From NCBI RefSeq assembly GCF_002531725.1, contig NZ_NWSQ01000002.1, forward strand, positions 310,001 to 374,000: a stretch of DNA of 64,000 bases, read 5' to 3'. Source of the DNA: Rhizobium sp. L43. GTDB taxonomy: Bacteria > Pseudomonadota > Alphaproteobacteria > Rhizobiales > Rhizobiaceae. Made by a program: the position numbers and the translations under genes. Below are positions 7,805 to 18,979 of the stretch, piece after piece (the first letter of the stretch is position 1; every line of letters starts with the position of its first letter). The notes beneath the pieces were generated by a model. It did no database searches and had not been told where the DNA came from. It saw nothing but the letters and a program-made list of their open reading frames with translations.

Positions 7805-8554
7805 CTATCGGAATATTTCCGAGATCTCGTTTGTCGCTGAGACGGCACCCCCTCGGAGCCCGCCTTCGGAAATCTGGAATTTGCGAGCCAGAACAATCGA
7901 AACATAGCATATTCCAAATGTCGACGCGGATTGAGAAATCACCATCACCACCAAAGCGATCAGGTTTAGTTTTCCACCCTGAAAGACACTATCGGCTTCG
8001 TATGACATCGATGCCGCTGCCGTTATCAATATGAAGGCAGCAACGAAGGGAAGAACAAGACCGGCAAACAGGCGCAGAAAGGTCGGAACTAAACCATATC
8101 GTCCCCTGCTCAAAGCATCGGCAAGCCCGCTCTTCGAACCCGCAATTCCGGCAGTGGGCCAAGTTCCGACAAGGGCAAGGAGCAGCGGATAGACGATTGC
8201 AATCACCGCAAGGCATAGGAGCAGGAATACGTCCCTCGAAAAGGACGCGGCACCCAATGCGATGGGGAGGCCGACCCCGACTCCCATCACGGCGAGCATG
8301 ATGAGCAGGTTTTTCCAGATGTAGCCACCGATGCCGCCCATGCCTCCGCTGTTGAGGCCTAATACTTTCCCGTCTCCATTTAATATTGCACTCTGAACGC
8401 AATATCCAAAATAGAGAACAATAAAATACCGCGTCGAACTACTGCCGCCTCGACCGCTGTAATCCTCAAAAGCGACGACCGCGCAACCGATTGCAACAAA
8501 AACACACGCAAAAGACAGATTACGTCTTATAAAGGAAATCGTTTCACCTAGCAT
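7805..8554 (-). CDS. Multi-pass membrane protein, unknown function
   Basis: 249-residue protein with about six hydrophobic segments (for example FACVFVAIGCAVVAF, LIMLAVMGVGVGLPIAL, LLLCLAVIAIVYPLLLALV, LVLPFVAAFILITAAA and LIALVVMVISQSASTFGI). A Gly-rich cytosolic or periplasmic loop (LNSGGMGGIGGYIW) lies near residue 70. The arrangement resembles generic YciC/DUF-type six-TM proteins, but I do not recognise a family. Codon use is visibly more A/T-rich than in the flanking core genes, and it stands alone in the accessory pocket, so recent acquisition is likely. No partner gene is adjacent. Confidence 0.65.
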   Translation of the reverse strand: MLGETISFIRRNLSFACVFVAIGCAVVAFEDYSGRGGSSSTRYFIVLYFGYCVQSAILNGDGKVLGLNSGGMGGIGGYIWKNLLIMLAVMGVGVGLPIALGAASFSRDVFLLLCLAVIAIVYPLLLALVGTWPTAGIAGSKSGLADALSRGRYGLVPTFLRLFAGLVLPFVAAFILITAAASMSYEADSVFQGGKLNLIALVVMVISQSASTFGICYVSIVLARKFQISEGGLRGGAVSATNEISEIFR

Positions 8555-8771
8555 TGCACCCCTGCCATCCCTCGCCTCTGGATCGAAGATATCGTCATTA
8601 AAAGATCACGCTGTCAAACGCCCGAGTCTATTCCACCAAGTTTGTGCAGGGAAGGCGAACCCGTAAGGTGACGACTCTCGCAAGATTCCTGATTTTTTAC
8701 CATGCGGCTTCACCGTGTCTTTGCACGTTTGGGTTTAGGTTCTGCCAAACCAAAAAACAGAGGTAAAACAG

Positions 8772-8981
8772 ATGGAAGAACTTTCGGTAAAGTCGAAGAT
8801 CATCAAATCCGTCTATTTCAGCCAGGACGACGGGCGGCTCAGGATTTGTTTCAAGAATGGCGAGGAGCGTCTGTTTGCGGGCGTTCCCTCCTCGGAAGTC
8901 CATGCGATGACGGCAGCGCCGTCTCCCGGCCACTATTACCTCGACCGGATCAGAACCCGGTTTCGCAGACTGGCGGCCTGA
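8772..8981 (+). CDS. KTSC-domain protein
   Basis: 69-residue protein consisting of one KTSC domain. It reads SKIIKSVYFSQDDGRLRICF, then the NGEERLFAGVP strand, then SPGHYYLDRIRTRFR, which follows the family order (S-x-x-I-x-x-V-x-Y, F-x-N-G-x-x-Y-x-x-x-x-V-P, A-x-S-x-G-x-Y-x-x-x-x-I-R). KTSC domains occur alone or fused to nucleases and lysyl-tRNA synthetase-like proteins; their biochemical role is not settled. The ATG follows AGAGG by about 8 bp. Confidence 0.8.
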   Translation: MEELSVKSKIIKSVYFSQDDGRLRICFKNGEERLFAGVPSSEVHAMTAAPSPGHYYLDRIRTRFRRLAA

Positions 8982-9412
8982 AAAGCCGAGGGATGCAGCC
9001 GGCCGACGATGCAGGATGCACTGGATCGGAACAGGTCCGGTGGATATTAACCGGCCGTTAGCCATCGATGACATCTTGGTTGGATCGCACCGGCCGGAAC
9101 GCGGCAACGTGTCGGCGCTGCCGGCTTGTTCAAGGTCGGCCAGCCGGGAGGCTTGGCGGCGGACCCCAGCCAGGAAGCCGAGCCTCCCCGTCACAAGGTG
9201 TTTGTGGAGCATGATGCCGAAACGCCCGAGCGGCTTTCAGGCGCCAGCAAGCTCCCTTGTCTGACCGACATGGGATGGTACCGGGGCCGGTCACCCCTGA
9301 ATTAGCGCATTGGGGCTAATCCTGTGAAAAACCCGAATTATCGAATCCGGACTCGACAATGCTTTATTAGCATGCTTGCATAAAGCTATCGGATAGGACC
9401 CGGGGGGTGATA
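8982..9412. other. Intergenic region of the accessory pocket
   Basis: 431 bp without a supported gene. It holds two small inverted repeats: ATTAGC/GCTAAT around 9301-9320, and GCTTTAT (9361-9367) with ATAAAGC (9380-9386), the latter 27 bp before the next start codon. Short frames crossing the region have no RBS or recognisable motif. Confidence 0.4.
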
Positions 9413-9652
9413 ATGTTCGAGAATCTGCTGGAGATGCAGGAGCGTGGCGTGCGGGACCGCGCGCGCGGCCGCAGCCTGGACGACAATCCGATGTCGAAAC
9501 CGGATGTCCTGCCGATTGCCGATTTCCAGGAATGGTACTCGATGTTCGACGCCTGGCGATTCGGCTGGTCGATCGAGGATGCGATGGCGGGACATGGCAA
9601 TGCGCCACGGGAGGGCGGCGCCTCGTCGCGGACCTACACCAGAACGGTCTGA
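9413..9652 (+). CDS. Small hypothetical protein
   Basis: 79-residue soluble protein starting [16 protein letters not shown] 9413 is preceded by a G run (9402-9407) that can serve as RBS. The segment [10 protein letters not shown] followed by [12 protein letters not shown] recalls the small N-P...W-x-x-G-W proteins of the CrpP/RMF-like group found in rhizobia, but the match is weak and I assign no function. Its last 19 bp overlap the 3' end of pncB on the opposite strand. Confidence 0.55.
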   Translation: MFENLLEMQERGVRDRARGRSLDDNPMSKPDVLPIADFQEWYSMFDAWRFGWSIEDAMAGHGNAPREGGASSRTYTRTV

Positions 9653-10938
9653 TCGATCCTGTCTTCGGCGCCGAAGAATTTCAGATAGCGCTCGACCTCT
9701 GCCGGTTCGCCGGTCGCCTTCTGCGGATTGTCGGAGAGCTTCACCGCCGGGCGGCCGTTGGCGTCGCTGACCTTGCAGACGATGGAGATCGGGTTGAGGC
9801 CGGAAATTTCGGTCGGCGCGCAGCCGGAAAAATCGTTGGTCAGGTTGGTGCCCCAGCCGAAGCTCATGCGCACGCGGCCTTCGAAATGCCGGTAGGTATC
9901 GATGATGGCGTCGACATCGAGGCCGTCGGAGAAAATCAGCAGCTTCTGGCGCGGATCGCGACCCATCTTCTTCCACCAATCGATAATCTTTTCACCGCCT
10001 TCGATCGGCGGGGCACTGTCCGGACGGAAGCCGGTCCAGTCGGCGACCCATTCCGGCGCGTCGCGCAGGAAAGCAGCAGTACCGAAAGCATCCGGCAGGA
10101 CGATCAGCAGGTTGCCGCCATAGAGCTTGTTCCAGTCGCGCAGGATCTTGTAGGGCGCATTGCGCAGCTGCTCGTCGGTTTGCGCAAGGGCGGCAGCCAC
10201 CATCGGCAGCTCGTGGGCATTGGTGCCGACGGCTTCGAGATCGGAATCCATCGCCAGCAATACGTTGCTGGTGCCGGTAAAGGCCGGGCCGATGCCTTCC
10301 TTCAGCGCCTCGACGCACCAGCGCTGCCAGAGGAAACTGTGACGGCGGCGGGTGCCGAAATCGGAGATGCGCAAGCCCGGCAGTTCCTTCAGCCGTTCGA
10401 CCTTCGACCACATCTTCGCCTTGGCGCGGGCATAGAGCACATCGAGGGTGAAGGGACCGAGCGCCTTCATCGCCGAGCGCGACCTGAGCTCGTTGACGAT
10501 GGCAAGCGCCGGGATCTCCCACATGGTGGTTTCCTTCCACGGCCCGTGGAAATCCAGTACATATTGCCCGTCCTTCTTCGACAGCTCGTATTCGGGAAGC
10601 TGGAAGTTGGAAAGCCAGGCGAGGAATTCCGGCTCGAAGATCTGGGCGCGGCCGTAGAAGCTGTTACCCGCCAGCCAGATCATCTCCTTCTTGGAGAGTT
10701 TCAGCGTGCGGGCGTGATCGAGCTGTTCGCGCAATTCGCCTTCGTCGATCTCATCGGCGAGGCGCACGCGCTTGGTGCGGTTGATGAGGGTAAAGGACGC
10801 GTTCACGTCGGGATAGAGCTTCCAGATCATCTGCAGCATCAGCAGCTTGTAGAAGTCGGTATCGATCAGGCTGCGGACGATCGGATCGAGCTTCCAAGCG
10901 TGATTGTAGACGCGTCTTGCGATATCGGTCCTGGCCAT
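9634..10938 (-). CDS. pncB: Nicotinate phosphoribosyltransferase
   Basis: Converts nicotinate, PRPP and ATP to nicotinate mononucleotide in the NAD salvage (Preiss-Handler) pathway. 434 residues, the usual bacterial length. Visible family features are [20 protein letters not shown] near the N-terminus, GTSNVLLA, and the C-terminal [10 protein letters not shown] and [12 protein letters not shown] phosphate-binding segments. The ATG at 10938 has AGGA about 7 bp upstream; a 25-codon extension upstream contains a short direct repeat (GTGCTGCCAAGT) and is unlikely to be coding. It stands alone, convergent with the small gene at 9413. Confidence 0.95.
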   Translation of the reverse strand: MARTDIARRVYNHAWKLDPIVRSLIDTDFYKLLMLQMIWKLYPDVNASFTLINRTKRVRLADEIDEGELREQLDHARTLKLSKKEMIWLAGNSFYGRAQIFEPEFLAWLSNFQLPEYELSKKDGQYVLDFHGPWKETTMWEIPALAIVNELRSRSAMKALGPFTLDVLYARAKAKMWSKVERLKELPGLRISDFGTRRRHSFLWQRWCVEALKEGIGPAFTGTSNVLLAMDSDLEAVGTNAHELPMVAAALAQTDEQLRNAPYKILRDWNKLYGGNLLIVLPDAFGTAAFLRDAPEWVADWTGFRPDSAPPIEGGEKIIDWWKKMGRDPRQKLLIFSDGLDVDAIIDTYRHFEGRVRMSFGWGTNLTNDFSGCAPTEISGLNPISIVCKVSDANGRPAVKLSDNPQKATGEPAEVERYLKFFGAEDRIDQTVLV

Positions 10939-11069
10939 GAGATTCCTGCCCCTGTCCACTCCGGTCAGGTGCTGCCAAGTTCCCGAGTGCTGCCAAGTGC
11001 GGGGCCGGCACACGAAACCGGCTCGTGCGCCTTCTTATCGAAAAATCGGCAGAGAAAGTCCAGACAAAT

Positions 11070-11104
11070 CAATAAACATCCCGCCGCGGTACGGCGGCGG
11101 GATG
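11070..11104 (-). terminator. Rho-independent terminator of the one-TM protein gene
   Basis: Arms 11077-11087 (CATCCCGCCGC) and 11094-11104 form a perfect 11-bp stem with a 6-nt loop. Read on the minus strand it is followed by TTTATTGATTTG. It lies 34 bp past the stop of the gene at 11138. Confidence 0.75.
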
Positions 11105-11137
11105 CGGGAAATCATCTGCCGACGCTCATTCCGACGC

Positions 11138-11500
11138 TCATTGCGCCGGCGCGGCAGGTTGAGCCGGGGTTGCAGGCGTGACGCCGGAGGCGGCCGGGGC
11201 GGTATTCTCAGTCTCTGTGGGAACCGCAGTGCCGTTCTGGAGCGTTGGCGCAGGCGCCGCATCAGGCCGCTGCGACTGTAGCTGCTGGCCGGGCTGCTGT
11301 GGCGCCACCTCATTTGCTTCGCGCTTACCCCAGATCTCAACCGGTATCCAGACCACGAAAGCGAGCACCAGTGCGGCAAGCAGCACCAGCAGGACGCGAT
11401 AACCCGTCCGCCCCTGCCTTGCCTTCACCGGCGGGATCTGCTCTTCGCGATGAAGCTTGCCGTCGGACTTTTCCCAGCGTGTTTCCGTCTGATGCGCCAT
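11138..11500 (-). CDS. Single-span membrane protein with Pro/Ala/Gln-rich tail
   Basis: 120-residue protein. A charged N-terminus (about 35 residues) is followed by one transmembrane helix (VLLVLLAALVLAFVVWIPV) and a low-complexity Q/P/A/T-rich tail of about 65 residues that would lie in the periplasm. Two ATGs lie in tandem (11503 and 11500) behind AAGGAG; the second has better spacing. No family with a known function is recognised. Confidence 0.65.
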   Translation of the reverse strand: MAHQTETRWEKSDGKLHREEQIPPVKARQGRTGYRVLLVLLAALVLAFVVWIPVEIWGKREANEVAPQQPGQQLQSQRPDAAPAPTLQNGTAVPTETENTAPAASGVTPATPAQPAAPAQ

Positions 11501-11596
11501 CATCGTCTCCTTCCGCTGCCTTGACGGGCCGATCCGGCCCCAAAGAATTCCGCAGAAGAAACGGGTGGGTGTCGGGAAGGTTCCCCCGGGGTTTTG

Positions 11597-11882
11597 GAGC
11601 CTTTCCGGATTAGATTGCAGCATTCTGTTGGCTCAAACGGAGTCGGATGGTCGACCGGCCGGCGCGCGTCGTAGCCCAGCTCTACGGCCAAGCCGGCCGG
11701 TCGATCAGCCGGCCCGTTTCAGCCAACCCTCCCGCAGATTTGCCTGGCAAATCTGCAAGACTTAAAATCGCCGGACGCGCTAGTCGCTTCGCATGGCGAA
11801 GCGGTGCGGCCGGTGGGCCGGGCATCTTTGCGTCAGGGCAAAGATGCCCGGCAGAATGCTTCAATCTAACCCGGAAAGGCTC
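11597..11882. repeat. Palindrome-packed element with 31-bp terminal inverted repeats
   Basis: The ends 11597-11627 (GAGCCTTTCCGG...) and 11852-11882 are inverted repeats matching at 29 of 31 positions. Between them lie four perfect hairpins: 11651-11663/11692-11704 (13 bp), 11734-11744/11746-11756 (11 bp around one base), 11785-11792/11796-11803 (8 bp) and 11817-11831/11838-11852 (15 bp). No reading frame spans it. The right end touches the stop codon of the reductase gene. It has the form of a MITE or a rhizobial mosaic repeat (RIME-like); the name is inference. Confidence 0.75.
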
Positions 11883-12841
11883 TAGTAGCCGACGGCGCGG
11901 TCGACCACGAATTGCAGCGGCTCGCCGCGCTCGAAACGGGCGATCTGCGCCTCGACATGACGGAATAGCGCGTTTTCTTCAGAGACTGCCGCGTCGTGCG
12001 GCGTGATGAAGACGTTCTCCAATTCCCACAACGGGTTGTCGGGACCAAGCGGCTCCACCTCGAAGACATCGAGGGAAGCACCGCCCAGCGTACCGCTGCG
12101 GATGGCGGAAACGATATCGGCCTCGACCTGGCTCTTGCCGCGGCCGGCATTGATGAAGACCGGCATTCCGAGCGCGCCGTTGCTGCGGAGCTTTTTGAAT
12201 AGCCCGCTATCATAGAATCCCGTCGTCTCCGGCGTCAGCGGCAGCAGGCCGACGAGGATGTCGGTCTTGCCGAGGAAGCTGTCCAACCCGCCGGCATCGA
12301 AGGTTTCGACGCCGTCGATGTCTTTGCGGGTGCGCGACCAGCCGATGACGTTGAAACCCATTACCTTCAGCTTGGCGACCGCATCCAGCCCGAGAACACC
12401 GAGACCCATGACGCCGACCGTGACCTCCGCCGCTTCCGGCGCGGTCAGCTTGGCCCACTCACGCCGCCGCTGATGGCTGTCATGGGCATATTGCCCGCGC
12501 AGATGCAGCAGGCATTGCATGACCACCCATTCGCTCATGCGGGTCGTCAGGCTGCGGTCGACGAAACGCACGATCGGGATCTCGGGCAGGCCGTCCATGC
12601 CGATAATATGGTCGACGCCGGCGCCGCCCGAGAAAATCGCCTTGAGGTTCGGCGCCCGCGCGAAAAGGTCGGCGTCCGGCTTCCAGACAAGCGCGTATTC
12701 GAGACGGCTGAGATCACGCTTCCCGTTGGCGGGATCGGCGAGATTGACGCTGCCGCGATCGGCAAAGGCCGTCTTCAAAACGCGGGCGACGCCTTCGGGA
12801 TTGAACTTGATATCGACGAGAACGGGAGGAGGTGTGGGCAT
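11882..12841 (-). CDS. GhrA-like 2-hydroxyacid dehydrogenase (glyoxylate/hydroxypyruvate reductase)
   Basis: 319-residue cytosolic NAD(P)H-dependent reductase of the D-isomer-specific 2-hydroxyacid dehydrogenase family. The nucleotide-binding GVMGLGVLG motif lies near residue 145, the substrate arginine in INAGRGKSQVE, and the active-site histidine in ITPHDAAVS. The family reduces glyoxylate and hydroxypyruvate. ATG 12841 is preferred over a TTG two codons upstream. It starts 8 bp after the yejF stop, so it is probably the last gene of the yej operon. A functional link to peptide uptake is not obvious. Confidence 0.85.
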   Translation of the reverse strand: MPTPPPVLVDIKFNPEGVARVLKTAFADRGSVNLADPANGKRDLSRLEYALVWKPDADLFARAPNLKAIFSGGAGVDHIIGMDGLPEIPIVRFVDRSLTTRMSEWVVMQCLLHLRGQYAHDSHQRRREWAKLTAPEAAEVTVGVMGLGVLGLDAVAKLKVMGFNVIGWSRTRKDIDGVETFDAGGLDSFLGKTDILVGLLPLTPETTGFYDSGLFKKLRSNGALGMPVFINAGRGKSQVEADIVSAIRSGTLGGASLDVFEVEPLGPDNPLWELENVFITPHDAAVSEENALFRHVEAQIARFERGEPLQFVVDRAVGY

Positions 12842-12849
12842 GATCAACT

Positions 12850-14483
<1,634 letters not shown>

Positions 14484-14487
<4 letters not shown>

Positions 14488-15632
14488 TGAAACGTCTTCC
14501 TCGGATCGAAGGCATCACGCACGGCTTCGCCGATGAAGATCAGCAGCGACAGCATGATCGACATGGCGAAGAAGGCCGTCAGGCCCAGCCATGGCGCCTG
14601 CAGGTTGCTCTTGCCCTGGGCGATCATCTCGCCGAGCGAAGGGGAGCCCGGCGGCATGCCGAAGCCCAAGAAATCGAGCGAGGTCAGCGTGGTGATCGAG
14701 CCGGAGAGGATGAAGGGCAGGAAGGTGAGCGTCGCGACCATGGCATTCGGCAGCAGGTGGCGCCACATGATAGTGCGGTTGTTGACCCCGAGTGCGCGGG
14801 CGGCGCGGACATATTCGAAATTGCGGGCGCGCAGGAATTCGGCGCGCACGACGCCGACGAAGCCGACCCAGGAGAAGAGCAGCATGATGCCGAGCAGCAC
14901 GAAGAAGCCGGGCGGCAGCAGTGCGGCGATGATCAGCAGGATGTAAAGCACCGGCATCGACGACCAGATCTCGATGAAGCGCTGCAACAGCAGATCGGTC
15001 CAGCCGCCGAAATAGCCCTGCACCGCGCCTGCCGTCACACCGATGATTGCCGAGCAGATGGTCAGCACCAGGCCGAAGAGCACGGATATGCGGAAACCGT
15101 AGATGACGCGGGCCAGCACGTCGCGCGCCTGGTCGTCGGTGCCGAGCCAGTTGAGATTGCCGAGGGTGCAATCCGGATCATTCACGCCTTGCGGATAACC
15201 GGCGCAGCGCTCCTCCTTCGACATCAGCCAGAAGGGGGCGGTGGGGGCCGAATGCGGAATGTTGGAATTGACCGAGCGGTAGGAATAGCGGATCGGCGGC
15301 CAGATCATCCAGCCATTGGCATTGATCTCGTCTGCTATCACCGAGGAACGGTAGTCGGTCTCGGCCAGGAAGCCGCCAAACTTATCCTCGGGATAGTCGA
15401 CAAGGACAGGAAATAGGATCTCGCCCTTGTAGGAGGCGACGATCGGCCGGTCGTTGGCGAGAAACTCGGCAAACAGGCTGAGGACGAACAACAGCAGGAA
15501 CAGCCACAGCGCCCAGTAACCGCGGCCGTTCGCCCGGAAATTCTGCCAGCGGCGGATGTTGGTCGGCGACAGCAGGCCCTTGCGGGGCGGCTTGACGGGT
15601 GTTGCGACAGCAGGATCTGCGGAGGCGTCCAT
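14484..15632 (-). CDS. yejE: Peptide ABC importer permease YejE
   Basis: 382-residue inner-membrane permease of the OppC/DppC class. It has an N-terminal TM helix (ALWLFLLLFVLSLFAEF) followed by a roughly 100-residue periplasmic region. Five further TM helices carry the EAA loop (EYVRAARALGVNNRTIMWRH). The ATG at 15632 overlaps the yejB stop by one base (TGATG). The same frame stays open a further 260 codons upstream, but that part is antisense-like translation inside yejB. Confidence 0.95.
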
Positions 15633-16720
15633 CAGACATCCCTCCGCTCGAAATCGATGCGCGGATCGATCCAGGTGTAGATCAGGTCGGAAACCAGGCT
15701 GACGACGAGGCCGAGCAGCGAGAAGATGTAGAGCGTGGCGAAGACGATCGGATAATCCCGGTTGATGACCGAGAGATAGCCGAGACGACCGAGGCCATCC
15801 AGCGAGAAGATGTTTTCGATCAGCAGCGAGCCGGTGAAGAAAGCGGAAATGAAGGCGCCGGGAAAACCGGCGATGATGATCAGCATGGCGTTGCGGAAGA
15901 CATGACCGTAGAGGACCTGCCGCTGGTTGAGGCCCTTGGCGCGGGCGGTGACGACATATTGCTTCTTGATCTCCTCGATGAAGGAGTTCTTGGTCAAAAG
16001 CGTCGTCGTCGCGAAGGCGGAGAGCGAAAGCGAGATCAGCGGCAAGGTGAGGTGCCAGAAATAGTCGAGCGGCTTCTGCCACCAGGCCAGCTGGTCGAAA
16101 TTGTCCGAAACCAGGCCGCGCAGCGGAAACCAGTCGTAGAAGGAGCCGCCGGCGAAAAGCACGATCAGGAGAATGCCGAAGAGGAAGCTCGGGACGGCGT
16201 AGCCGACGACGATGACGCCCGACGTCCAGACATCGAAGGTCGATCCATCCTTGACCGCCTTGCGGATGCCGAGCGGGATGGAAATGGCATAGGAGAAGAT
16301 CAGGATCCAGATGCCGAGCGAGATCGACACCGGCAGCTTCTCCTTGACGAGTTCGAGCACGGAGGTGTTGCGGAAGAAGCTCTCGCCGAAATCGAAGCGG
16401 ATGTAATTCCACATCATCTCGCCAAAACGGGTCAGTGGCGGCTTGTCGAAGCCGAATTGCTTTTCGAGCTTGGCGATCAGTTCCGGATCGAGCCCCTGGG
16501 CACCGCGATATCTGGAGCCTTCGTCGCTGCTGCCGCCGCCGAGAAGATCACCACCGCCGGACAGGCGCTGGTCGGCACTGTCGGCCTGGCCGGTCAATTG
16601 GGCGATCACCTGCTCGACGGGGCCGCCGGGGGCGAACTGAATGACAGTGAAGGAAATCGCCATGATGCCGACGATGGTCGGGATCATCAAAAGCAGGCGG
16701 CGAAGGATATAAGCGCCCAT
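15632..16720 (-). CDS. yejB: Peptide ABC importer permease YejB
   Basis: 362-residue inner-membrane permease of the OppB/DppB class. It begins [20 protein letters not shown], has FAPGGPVEQ as expected after the first helix, and carries the EAA-type loop ([20 protein letters not shown]) near residue 265. A Gly/Ser-rich insert ([16 protein letters not shown]) near residue 55 is typical of YejB. It pairs with YejE and is the second gene of the operon, separated from yejA by 150 bp that hold two small hairpins. Confidence 0.95.
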   Translation of the reverse strand: MGAYILRRLLLMIPTIVGIMAISFTVIQFAPGGPVEQVIAQLTGQADSADQRLSGGGDLLGGGSSDEGSRYRGAQGLDPELIAKLEKQFGFDKPPLTRFGEMMWNYIRFDFGESFFRNTSVLELVKEKLPVSISLGIWILIFSYAISIPLGIRKAVKDGSTFDVWTSGVIVVGYAVPSFLFGILLIVLFAGGSFYDWFPLRGLVSDNFDQLAWWQKPLDYFWHLTLPLISLSLSAFATTTLLTKNSFIEEIKKQYVVTARAKGLNQRQVLYGHVFRNAMLIIIAGFPGAFISAFFTGSLLIENIFSLDGLGRLGYLSVINRDYPIVFATLYIFSLLGLVVSLVSDLIYTWIDPRIDFERRDV

Positions 16721-16800
16721 CAGCCTTCAGCCTCCGGGAATGTTTTTCTCGTGTGCCCGCCGTCCAGTCCAATGCCGCTCAATCCGCCAGCCTTTCCTTG

Positions 16801-16854
16801 CCGGCGCTGCCGGCTTGTGGTGATTCGCTTGTGCCATTTGGAGCCGAGGGCTCC
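16801..16854 (-). promoter_or_regulatory. Intercistronic hairpins between yejA and yejB
   Basis: Two short perfect inverted repeats lie in the 150-bp gap: CCGGC/GCCGG at 16801-16813 and GGAGCC/GGCTCC at 16840-16854. Neither is followed by a T run on the minus strand, so mRNA stabilisation of the binding-protein message is more likely than termination. Confidence 0.4.
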
Positions 16855-16870
16855 TCTATTGCAAGCCCGC

Positions 16871-18703
16871 TCATTTTGCCGAGGTGGACCACCATGCATC
16901 GGGGAAGCCAAGGCTGTAGGCCGGAAACTCGGCCGGATGCGTGACCGTGTTCCAGTAGGCGATGTTATAGGTATTACGGTAGAACAGCGGGATGACGTAG
17001 TGATTTGCTAGCAATACGCGGTCCATGGCTTTGATTGCTGCAACCTGTTCATCACGGTTCGGCGCGAAGATAATCATGCGAATGAGCTCATCGACGGCCG
17101 GGTTGGCAATGCCAGCGTAATTGCGAGAGCCCTGTTGATTGACAGAGCCGGATCCCCAATAGTCGGCTTGCTCGTTGCCCGGATTCATGGTCTCCGCCCA
17201 GACATTCCAGATCATATCATAGTCGAAGCTGCGTTCGCGGTTGACAGCTTGCGAGGCATCGACCGTCCGAACCCGCGCATCTATGCCGATTTTCTTGAGA
17301 TTGCTGGCATAGGGCACCGCCCAGCGCTCCAACATCGGGCTCGACAACAGGATCTCGAAACTCATCGGCTGGCCGGTCTTGCTGTTGACCATGCGATTGC
17401 CCTTCAGCTCCCAGCCAGCGTCTTTCAGCAGCGCGATCGCCTTGCGGAGGTTGTCACGGCTCTTCTGCGGATCGCCGCCGACCGGATTGGTATAGGGTGT
17501 GGTGAAAATTTCTGCCGGCACCTTGTCCTTCATGCCCTGCAGAATTTCCAGTTCTCTCCCCTGCGGCAAGCCGGAAGAGGCAAGTTCCGTATTCCAGAAA
17601 TAGCTGTCGATGCGTTTGTAGCTGTTGAAAGCAACGGTGCGGTTCAGTTCCTCGAAGTCGAACCCGTAGTTTAGGGCCTCGCGGACCCTGATATCCTTGA
17701 ACAGGTCACGCCGCATGTTGGGCACGAGCGCTTGCAGGATGCCGGTGGAACGCAGCGGGTTGGCCACCTCCTCCTTCTTGACCCGTCCTTCCTTCACCGC
17801 GGGAAAATCATATCCCGTCGCCCAGCGGGCAGCGGTAGTTTCCTGCCAGTAGTCGCTACTGCCGGCGCGAAAGGCTTCGAACTCGACGTCCCGATCGCCG
17901 AAATAGGTGTAGATGACGTTGCGGAAATTGTTCTGGCCGACATTCACATTGAGGTCCTTGCCCCAATAGTCGTCACGCAGTTCATAACGGATTGTGGCGC
18001 CGGGCGAGAAGGAAGCGATCTTGTAAGGTCCGGACCCCATCACGGGCTCCAGCGTCGTCCTGGTAATGTCGCGCGGCTTGCCGTCCGGTCCCGGCGCTTC
18101 CCACCAATGTTTCGGGACGACCATCAACTGGCCGAGAATGTTCGGCAGTTCGCGATTGTTCTTCTCATCGAAGGTGAAGGTGACGTCGCGCTCGCCGGTC
18201 TTTTCCGCTTTGACGACATGCGTGTAATAGTTGCCGGCAAGCGGGTTCAATTCCTTGGTCTTGTCCAGACTGAAGATGACATCTTCAGGGGTTACCGGCT
18301 GACCATCGGCCCATTTCGCTTCCTTCCGCAGCCGAAAGGTCGCGCTCGATACGTCATCGGGAACGGAGAGCCCTTCGGCAAGCAGGCCGTAGGAGACGAG
18401 AAGTTCGTCATCTGCCGGCTTCAGCAACGTGTCGTAAACAAGCGACAGACCGACCGCTGTCTGGCCTTTCGCAAGCAGAGGATTGAAAGTGTCGAAGGCG
18501 CCGCTAGCGGAAAGACGGAGATCTCCACTTTTCGGGGCATCGGGATTGACGTAGTCGAAATGCGCAAAGCCCGGCTTGTACTTCATCTCGCTGACGACCG
18601 AGCTTCCGATCTGAAAAGGCTGATCCTGCGCCGTTGCCGTCAATGGCGCCAGAGCAGCAGCAAGCGATAGAACCAAACCGAACTTCGACCACAATCCCGC
18701 CAT
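16871..18703 (-). CDS. yejA: Peptide ABC importer substrate-binding protein YejA
   Basis: 610-residue periplasmic oligopeptide-binding protein (SBP family 5). Its signal peptide is hydrophobic at residues 8-24 and ends in ATAQD. Family features include YVNPDAPKSGDLRLSASG, GLAEGLSVPDD, and EAKWADGQPVTPEDVIFS, which is the OppA-type domain hallmark. First gene of yejABEF. The promoter should lie in the 276-bp divergent gap shared with mepA. Confidence 0.95.
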   Translation of the reverse strand: MAGLWSKFGLVLSLAAALAPLTATAQDQPFQIGSSVVSEMKYKPGFAHFDYVNPDAPKSGDLRLSASGAFDTFNPLLAKGQTAVGLSLVYDTLLKPADDELLVSYGLLAEGLSVPDDVSSATFRLRKEAKWADGQPVTPEDVIFSLDKTKELNPLAGNYYTHVVKAEKTGERDVTFTFDEKNNRELPNILGQLMVVPKHWWEAPGPDGKPRDITRTTLEPVMGSGPYKIASFSPGATIRYELRDDYWGKDLNVNVGQNNFRNVIYTYFGDRDVEFEAFRAGSSDYWQETTAARWATGYDFPAVKEGRVKKEEVANPLRSTGILQALVPNMRRDLFKDIRVREALNYGFDFEELNRTVAFNSYKRIDSYFWNTELASSGLPQGRELEILQGMKDKVPAEIFTTPYTNPVGGDPQKSRDNLRKAIALLKDAGWELKGNRMVNSKTGQPMSFEILLSSPMLERWAVPYASNLKKIGIDARVRTVDASQAVNRERSFDYDMIWNVWAETMNPGNEQADYWGSGSVNQQGSRNYAGIANPAVDELIRMIIFAPNRDEQVAAIKAMDRVLLANHYVIPLFYRNTYNIAYWNTVTHPAEFPAYSLGFPDAWWSTSAK

Positions 18704-18979
18704 TCACGCTTTCCCTTTATAATTGACGGTTCGACAATACGAAAAATACGGGCGAAAAACAGGAGAGAGTTTGGTTTTTGCCGGGCTCGCGAAATTTTGA
18801 ACCATCGGCTCGCTTGAAGGCGTCGCCTCTTCGAGCCGCCTTCGCAACATGCGGCGCAACTCTGCGGCGATCCGTCACCGCCGCCTCCGATCCCCACCGG
18901 CCAAAACATCGATTCACCAAATTCGCTTTTCACGATAGGTTCGACGCAAATCACTTCGGCAGCGGTTCAAGGGAATAGT

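Noticed and set aside
8697..9264. Reading frames across the KTSC gene and the gap to its right
   Set aside because: No RBS, no recognisable motif, and composition typical of non-coding or shadow frames.
9341..9348. TCGAATCC, shared with the tRNA-Ser T arm, as a right attachment site
   Set aside because: Only 8 bp match and the flanking tRNA bases are not repeated, so it is expected by chance.
9361..9386. GCTTTAT/ATAAAGC hairpin as a terminator
   Set aside because: There is no T run on either side and no gene ends there. It could only be an operator or leader structure of the small gene at 9413.
9532..11181. A 549-codon plus-strand reading frame antisense to pncB
   Set aside because: It is a by-product of high third-position G/C in pncB. 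The protein has no recognisable motif, while pncB on the other strand is unmistakable.
15633..16412. 260-codon upstream extension of yejE
   Set aside because: The frame is open, but the extension lies fully inside yejB and reads as Arg/Leu-rich shadow translation. The ATG at 15632, coupled to the yejB stop, is the real start.
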